Source: Stictocephala bisonia (taxonomy: Eukaryota; Arthropoda; Insecta; Hemiptera; Membracidae). Taken from it: DNA of 64,000 nt. Below, in pieces: positions 57,206 through 64,000 of this stretch. The translations under genes and the position numbers were made by a program. The stretch lies in the NCBI GenBank assembly GCA_035578905.1, contig JAQJVL010000250.1, positions 551,164 through 615,163 of the forward strand, in the 5' to 3' direction. How positions within the stretch are numbered: position 1 is the stretch's first letter; every line of letters starts with the position of its first letter. A model generated the notes under the pieces. That model worked only from the letters and a program-made list of their open reading frames with translations. It ran no database searches and had not been told where the DNA came from.

Positions 57206-58799
57206 CGAGGTTAATTGTCTGTTGTTGCGAATTCGAAATTTTATCATGGAGCGATTATACGTATGTGAATTAGTATTTCTTGTCAAGTTACGGTTACCCG
57301 TACCAGTTCAGAATTAACTTTTATTCATAGATATTCCGATTTCTGATAATATTGCATACTAGTTTATAGATTAATTGTATTATTTTTGTACTATTGTTCT
57401 GTTCCTATTACTTAATTTTGATAATTTTCAGGTATTTGCCTGACAATAATATTTGGCCAGATTTTAATCATAATATCTAGTTGTGTAATTTTTTTCTGGT
57501 AGCCTCATTGAATAAGTTGTTAGCTTAATTTTTTTATATCCTCTCTCAATTTTAAGTTTTGGGTGGATTTTTCCTCCTCCGTTTGTGTTAGGCTGGACTT
57601 CATTTCTAGGCTTGTGTTACAGTTTCTCGGCTCCTGAGTCCGCGAGGAAAGGCAGTTTGCCACCTGCATTACCTGGAGTACAGGAATGGACCTTTGGACT
57701 GGACCGTCTACTTGGCCTTCTTTGCGACCAGGAGCAGCCACCTACACCCCTCATCCTCGTAGGGTACAAGTAGGGCTACAACTTTGTCCTCCAGGCTGAA
57801 GATTTCAATATGCAGGTGACGTCCATGCATTAATCCAGACCTGTTTCTAGTCTTATAGTATGTGTCCTGTGGCAGCACTTAGACTCTGATTTATGATTGC
57901 TGTGTGGGGCGTTGGGGCTTTTGATTGGGGGGGGGGTTGGGGGGGGGGTGTATCTTTGCAGAAAGGAAATATGTTTATTTTTATTTGTTCAATTTATTTT
58001 TTTTCTATTTGCTGTAGTTACTTAAGGTTTTTTACAATTTTGTTGGGGACGTGGTAAAACTATTAACCCTTGAAACTCAGAAGCTGATTGTTAAAAGTGT
58101 CATCTCAGGTTGGCTACCCACTATGTGTGGACAACGCTATTTTGCACAGTGGCTCATAAATAAAAGACAATTACCATCCATACACAGCAATCCTGTCCAT
58201 GGGTGGTGTATGCCATGAATTACTTCTAGTAACTCTGTGTGGTCAAGTGTATTATCTTGTTTGGATCTTTACAATAAATATCCAAAACAAACTAGGTTCT
58301 ACACATGTTGTTTACCGATGCTTATTAGGAATCTTCCTTATCTTTGTCAAACTGACAGCATTGTTGCTAGTCTCAGTCGTGGTTTGCATTTCAATTTAAA
58401 AGTAACAATAAGGTTGTTATTACAGCGCTAGTAGTAATCGGATGTAATTTCGGAGGTGTTTGAGAAAATGTACAGTGACAACTTAATATCGGACAAAACA
58501 AGTCATTTATTAAACATGGTGAATATTCTCATCAAGTGATAGGGAAGTGAAAAGGGATGGAGATGCACAGTTAGAAGGCATAAATATATAATTTAGTTCT
58601 TTTGTGTTTTTTTTCTACTAAATTAAAATATTTTTATCAAAGAAAATTTTCTGCTTAACTTGTTTTTTATTTATCTTCCTGAAATTGTTATTAACCCTCA
58701 GTTGGGCCTAGTATTTATGTGAGAGTGGATTTAGCTACGGTTGCGACAAGATATAGGGGAAAATGGTGAAAACCATAATTCACTTTGAATTAAAGGTAG
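57206..58799. other. No recognisable gene; contains a G-run
   Basis: 57560-57860 is GC-richer, with opposing short frames lacking motifs. A G-run with short T breaks (57927-57948) has quadruplex potential. The rest is AT-rich. Confidence 0.35.
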
Positions 58800-58945
58800 A
58801 AAAGCCACCGTACGTTCGTGTGTGGATGGGCGAGTCGGTCAATACCATGAATGTGTATGGGTTGGTGGGTTAGTAGCACTGTACATTTATGACTGGCTAG
58901 GTGAGTCAATACCACTGTTCGTATATGGGTGGGCAGGTGGGTTGA
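58800..58945. repeat. G-rich minisatellite, locus 6 (three to four worn units)
   Basis: ccgtacgttcgtgtgtggat, gaatgtgtatgggttggtgg, gtacatttatgactggctag and gttcgtatatgggtgggcag show the family core with substitutions. It is in the same orientation as the 44-kb locus and is isolated from the main 18-25 kb cluster. Confidence 0.75.
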
Positions 58946-59759
58946 AAATATGTTGAAACAAATTTATGTTCTACCATAATATTCCTTGATTCATGGGAAG
59001 ATCAAGTACGTTCTATATTCTATGATGGCCTTGATCAAAAGTCAATCAGATAATTCTGAGGTACAATCTAAGAAATTAGAAGTAAAGATAGAAGGTCAGT
59101 CAAAAACGTAACAAACTCATATGGAACAATTAGTTTATAAATAAATCACATAAATAATAATTAATAAACAATAAAACACATTAGTTTGGGCTGACATAAA
59201 GGTAATGTCGAAATAGGTTGGAGGGTTAATATATCAGAATCTCTTCTCTGTACAACTAATATTCCAGATGAAATCTATCTTAAAATCATTAGTCAATAGC
59301 TTAAGGGATCAGCTGGTACTTGGAGGAAGAATATTAAGGGACTGATCATTACTTCAACCAGTACGGATTGCCTATGCGTTATCGGTAATACAAGACGTGT
59401 ACTGCCCTACCTAATGTCTTCTGCTGTATCATGTTATTAATTATTCCGTAACCTCATTTTTCGTAATATTATTGAGTTTTTTTTAGATTTTAACTGACAA
59501 TAAAATTATGTTGGAAAAGTGTACAGTTGCTCTTTGAGTAGTGACATTGTGATTAAATGCATATTTTTGTTCGACGATATTTCACCTGTCAAGTACAAAT
59601 ATGGGTTCCCCAAAGAACATAAAAAAAATCTGACGTCTGACGTATATGAGGAAGAATCTGCCACAAGTACAAATAAGAGGAATTATTGGCCTAAAACCAT
59701 TTCACACAATGGACACTAAAATGAATTTGAGCATTTAAGGTTAAGGAACCAAACATTAG
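58946..59759. other. No recognisable gene
   Basis: AT-rich. The frame at 59519-59719 is protein-like in part (VKYKYGFPKEHKK) but was not identified. Confidence 0.3.
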
Positions 59760-60270
59760 ATAAGCGGTGATTCAAGAAGAACTTGCTTGAGCGGTGAATC
59801 AATGTTGCTTGAGGTACAACATTGATGCAAGAAGTTGGAGAAAGAATACTGTGAGATTCAGGCCGCACTAACAGGGGTTCAACATCGTCTCAGCGACTCA
59901 GAAAAACATTCATGATTTTCCAACATAGAAATCACAAGGCTTCCAACTTCTAAAAAGGAAGATCTTCATTATGTCCTTGGAAAGTTGGCTAAGGTACTTG
60001 GCATTCCTTTAAAAGAAAGGATTTCTCCAAGAGACACAAGCGCACACACACACACACACATTGTGGAGCAGTTCACTTCACGCATGGTACGGGAGGCTTG
60101 GCAGCAGCAAGGAACAAGAGAGGAATCAAGTCAACTAAGCTTGCGGCATCCCTACTGGAAAGCTCCATGTACGTCAATGTACAGCTAACTCCTCACAACA
60201 AAGCTCTATTTAGACAACCCAAGGATGCAGTGGGAGAAGAAATTAAACTTCGCCAGCTTATTTAATGGGA
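59760..60270 (+). pseudogene. Non-LTR retrotransposon ORF1 relic (RNA-binding region)
   Basis: In shifting plus-strand frames: NIEITRLPTSKKEDLHYVLG, then LAKVLGIPLKERISP, then IVEQFTSRMVREAWQQQ, then a PHNKALFRQ-like stretch. The order xxEIxGLP, LAxxLGIP and VxFxSRxxRE matches the ORF1 protein common in insect LINEs (the FP25K-like type). A (CA)n expansion at 60041-60060 and a stop and frameshifts break it. No ORF2 follows, so it is an isolated fragment. Not demonstrably the same family as the LINE at 30.7-33.8 kb. Confidence 0.65.
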
Positions 60271-62519
60271 AAGTGTTGGATTAGGTGACTGAAGGAGGGC
60301 TATATATAACCATGTTGAATTTTAACCAGTTAAGATTAGTCAAATTATAAAATAAGAACTGTTATTTTGGAGTCCAAAGTTCAATATTATAATAGATCCT
60401 GATTTTATTAGTGGATATGCGGATTTTGCTGTAGTAAATGTGTACATACTTTACCAAACAAATTATTATAAGAATAAAATTACAATTAAAAAACATGTTT
60501 AGTAATGAAGTTTCAGCAAGTATTCATTCCAAAATGTCCAAATTGTTAAAAAGAATATTGGCCTGTCAGTTCAACAAAATATCAGACTGAGAAGTCGAAC
60601 GAGAAGGGGATGGGGGGCCAGAATGGGTGTTTCTGGTTGTAAAAACTACAAAAACTACTATACATGAAACGATTCAGGAACTACACTCAGTAAACTGTAC
60701 TCTTCCTGGTAAAGGAATGTTCTAAACTCCCCCTCTGAAAAAAAATCTGGATGTTGTTTCAAATTCTCTCGCCAGTTTTATATGAGGTCTATGTTTTTTG
60801 TTACATTTAGAGCTTTCTTAATTAACCAAAAACAAGTGGTTTAACTAACTTACAAGACCAAAAGCTCAAAAATCAAAGTCAAATTTATGCCACAGGAAGT
60901 AAAAAGAAGTATCCCTCAGGGATATAACTTATGAAAATACTCAGGGAAATACTAATATGATAAAAGTCCATCAAGCAATGCCTATTGTACACATTTTACA
61001 AGTAATTTACATGTGTGCAGCGTACCACAAATCAGTGGAACATTCACATACAGAAAGTTCATCTATTTCAGTTAGTCGGCAAATTTTGGGATTCTTATTT
61101 ATACTATTATCAAACTGGGAGTGTGACTGGATGCCAGGTAGGTTTACTTACACACGTGCAAGGGATTAGGACTGACCCTACCCACCCGGGGCCAGACGCA
61201 CTCCAGCTCGATTAGTCACTTAGTTGACCTTTCCAATCAATAAGTATGTTTTTATTTTGATATTTTATATCGAAATGGTTAATAAATATGAAATCTACTC
61301 ACAATTACAAGAAAAATTATACCAAACAATATATTATTTACTTTAGTTTATCTTACGAAAATAGTATAGTAAGAACACAATAAGAATTGAATTGTTATGT
61401 TTTTACTTAGGCTAGTTAAATATTTTGTACTTCTATTATATTTTTTTACGAATACTCCCTAATAGCGAGAGTCCCTTCCTTCTCTACTTATCACTTCCTG
61501 TCTGTTAAAGATCACCTGCCATCTTCAGTCCATTCTTTTTAAAAAACATTTCGCATACAAAACACAATCTTATCTTGTTTTTGTTTTTAAATTTATATGG
61601 GTTGCATTTTTAATAATTTACATAACAATTTGATTCTCGTTTCTGTTTGATCAGTGTTCTAAAGTACACTAATCAAAATAATTTTTATTTAAATAACGTT
61701 GAATTAAACGCTAATTCATTAATTATTAAAAACGAGAGCTGAATATTTTTGACAGTAGTGGCACTTGAAACCATCATGTACACTGTCGCAACTTTATCAC
61801 AGAAAGACTAGCAGACCAGCACCACTACAACACCAAAAATAGGCAAAACTTTTTTCTGGAATCTCATCATCTCAGTCTGCCTTCATCCAACATGCTTCCT
61901 AACACTTTAACAGTCTACCTGTAAGAGTGAGAACTACCACAACCAACTTGCTCCTGCAACACTCATTTCGTTCTATGAAGGAGTTTCTGGACTGGATGAA
62001 TACATACATGAAATACATAACATAAAACATGGCTTTTGATGGTTCTCTTTAGTTACAAAATGATTGCATTTAAATGTAATTCATCCTAAACTTGTACTTT
62101 GTCTAGTTCCATTTTAAAAATATAACCATTGCTTTTCCTGAGAAAATGTCAGTAAGGGAATCTATGATTGATTGATCAATAAATGTGTGGTTTTAAAATT
62201 AGGTTATTCTTTTTAAAATACTCTGAAATCCTTGTAATACATGAAACCGTTTTTTTGCCAATGTAACTCCTCCCATGTTTTAGGACCAATTTCAATGATT
62301 TAGGAGTAAAAAAATTCGTCTCTATCCTAAAATCAAATAATAAATTAGGCTAAAAAATAAAAGTTTGACTAAAATGGTACAATACCTGTCTATCAGTTTG
62401 AAAGAAATTTACATGTTAACTACATGTTTCGGAATAAAAATTCCATATTCAGGTCATCAAAAAACTTTGTCGAGTATACATAACACACATTACACATACC
62501 ACAAATAATAAATAAACAA
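60271..62519. other. AT-rich stretch without recognisable gene
   Basis: The overlapping frames near 60957-61215 show no motif. No known repeat was recognised. Confidence 0.4.
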
Positions 62520-62778
62520 TCCCAGCTTCATAAGCTAAAGGTTGTCAGTTCGATCCCAATCAGTGTCATAGCACATTTTGAGAAGGATCAGCTGATAACC
62601 ACCGGCTGTTCATTTGTCATTGGGCTATTAATTAATGACACTTTCTAAGAATAGTTGGCCTTAGTTTGTAACAATGACTCATCTACACTCATCACACTCA
62701 TTCGAAATCCATATTCGCCCATATCTTGACGATCGGCGTCTTATGAATAAATAAATAAATAAAAATAAAAAAATAAAA
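62520..62778 (+). mobile_element. tRNA-derived SINE, 5'-truncated copy
   Basis: Starts at CCCAGCTTCATAAGCTAAAG, so the A box present in the 42-kb copy is missing. The B box GTTCGATCCC (62548-62557), body and CTTGACGATCGGCGTCTTAT end are conserved, followed by an AATA-type tail to about 62778. Compared with 42018-42295 there is one small insertion (atcacactcattcg) and few substitutions, so both copies are fairly young. The minus-strand frame at 62679-62891 crosses the tail and is rejected. Confidence 0.88.
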
Positions 62779-63370
62779 TTAACAAAGACAAATACAAATA
62801 CGAACATTGGTAGGCCTACTGGACACACACATTCAAGAACCGGGGTGTCAGACAGACTGGCAATAAGGTTTTCATTGTTCAATATTTTCACCTGAAAATA
62901 TTGAAGCCCTCTATGTAAGTTTTTTTGGCCTTAAGAATAACAAGGAGAGAGATTTAAAGTAATCGAAAAGTAACAGCCGTTTAAATGTAAATAATGATGT
63001 TTTTACTATCCAGGAGGTTATAGAGCTTTCATGATGCTAGAAAGAGTATAGGCTAAATATACATATAGTTTAGAAATAGGCTAAGAAATAACAAAGGTTG
63101 TTTATATTAATAAATAGGTAGTAATAAAAGTGCAGAATGAGCTACTGTTAATAAATTGACGTATTATGGTTTTACTTGATATAGTGTACCTACTAATATT
63201 TGAAGACAAAAGACACAGGCCGAGGTGTCACGAGTGTAGTGAGAGACGGAGTTGGCATGCGAAGCGTGTAGGGTTAACCCCTAGTATGATTACTGATACA
63301 AGTGCTAAAATTGGCCATAACCTTTTTCAAGAAACTTATTTCAGTGCTGGAAAATTTATAGATTACCTCA
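62779..63370. other. No recognisable gene
   Basis: AT-rich; contains the second TTGGCATGCGAAGCGTG word at 63252-63268. Confidence 0.35.
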
Positions 63371-63371
63371 T

Positions 63372-63561
63372 ATAAGCTGTGTCGAGGTACTAGGTGGGTT
63401 GGTTGCCAGCAGAGGAAAGCTGCCATCCAGCCAAAATATCAGGTTGTGTTCTGCCATCTGTGATGACTGGAAGTGATCTTTCAGAAGCATTTGTGAGAAG
63501 TTGCAATGCATTGTGTATGCGTCGTTTTCTCTAACAGGATCTCCACACATGCGATAAAGAT
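63372..63561 (-). CDS. Possible terminal or internal exon, minus strand
   Basis: Minus-strand reading: a pyrimidine-rich tract ending TTTTCTTGTGGTCAG (plus about 63560-63575) is a good splice acceptor. The frame that follows (LYRMCGDPVRENDAYTMHCN, then SQMLLKDHFQSSQMAEHNL, then IFWLDGSFPLLATNPP) is strongly protein-like and ends in a TGA just before a donor-like GAG|GTAATC at about 63366. Either it is a terminal exon or the reading at its end is slightly wrong. I do not recognise the protein. Confidence 0.45.
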
Positions 63562-63575
63562 CTGACCACAAGAAA

Positions 63576-64000
63576 ATTTAACTTTTGAAATTAAAAAAAT
63601 AATATATTTTACAAGTCAACAAATTTTTAACAAGTAGCGTATGGACCTTACTTATAAATCCAAATTTATTCTGTTAAAAACAAACTTAAACCCTAGTATA
63701 TACACATAAACCATAACTGTGTTGTAGGACACATATCACACACGTCTCCCTGAATTTTAATATCAAAGCATTTATTTCTATTCAAGGCAAGATATAATTT
63801 ATTACCCATTAGAATTACTTAATGTTTAACTATACTTTTACAATTTCAACTATAAAATTAAATTTTTAAATTCATTGGCTTAGTATTACCTTATTTTAAT
63901 ATTTAAACTTATTTTTCCTTCAGTGTCTACAGTAAAAACTGTCTTTCTAGCCTAATGTGGGAACAGGGTAGGGCGGATAACTTTGAAGCCAGATATGGAA
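63576..64000. other. No gene seen
   Basis: AT-rich; would be intron or flank if the preceding exon is real. Confidence 0.35.

Overview
The window looks like repeat-dominated, AT-rich, gene-poor nuclear DNA of an invertebrate, most likely an arthropod and perhaps a hemipteran insect. The taxon is inferred from the mix of repeats (CR1/Jockey-group LINE, Ty3/gypsy remnants, tRNA-derived SINEs, hAT-like and piggyBac-like non-autonomous elements, a degenerate TTAGG-like patch); no single-copy gene was recognised that would settle it. There is no sign of bacterial organisation: no operons, no ribosome-binding-site-led ORFs and no rRNA or tRNA genes.

Layout. 0-8 kb is satellite DNA: a 74-bp array running off the left edge, then two 65-bp arrays (14 and 34 copies), each preceded by a copy of the same ~1-kb spacer. 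8-13 kb is mostly unassigned, with an unlisted open frame at 9.1-9.5 kb, a GC-rich island at 10 kb, and the first copy of a ~0.7-kb dispersed element (11.7 kb) that carries a hammerhead-ribozyme-like motif. 13.2-15.0 kb is a 124/125-bp array. 17.1-17.8 kb is a second, inverted copy of the 0.7-kb element, bounded by 37-bp direct repeats. 18.6-25.6 kb is studded with a dispersed G-rich minisatellite family (core TACGTGT-TGGGTGGG), including an inverted pair at 22.4-22.7 kb, plus a LINE ORF1 fragment and a SINE.

27.3-27.8 kb is a 31-bp array. 28.3-29.7 kb holds a Ty3/gypsy integrase relic next to the third copy of the 0.7-kb element. 30.7-33.8 kb is the only long intact coding region: a 948-codon endonuclease/reverse-transcriptase ORF of a CR1/Jockey-group LINE on the minus strand. 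34.7-38.2 kb is a broken Ty3/gypsy element on the minus strand with LTR-like direct repeats. 38.2-39.25 kb is a broken minus-strand gene with a GCDTTS motif, resembling FEN1/XPG-like nuclease proteins. 42-46.4 kb has a SINE, another G-rich minisatellite, a TTAGG-like patch and a hAT-type MITE.

47.6-50 kb is a 1,421-bp-offset tandem duplication. 50.4-53.3 kb is a 22-copy 135-bp array whose monomer ends in the terminus of the piggyBac-like TTAA element that follows it (53.3-54.07 kb). 54.1-55.6 kb has a possible minus-strand exon and a 141-bp array. 56-64 kb has SINE pieces, a LINE ORF1 relic and a possible minus-strand exon at 63.4-63.56 kb.

The genes do not form a pathway. The window is best read as a record of transposon insertion and tandem amplification. 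The observations most worth checking are the piggyBac-terminus-seeded satellite, the ribozyme-like element family with a 37-bp target-site duplication, the dispersed G-rich minisatellite with its inverted arms, and the decayed FEN1-like gene.
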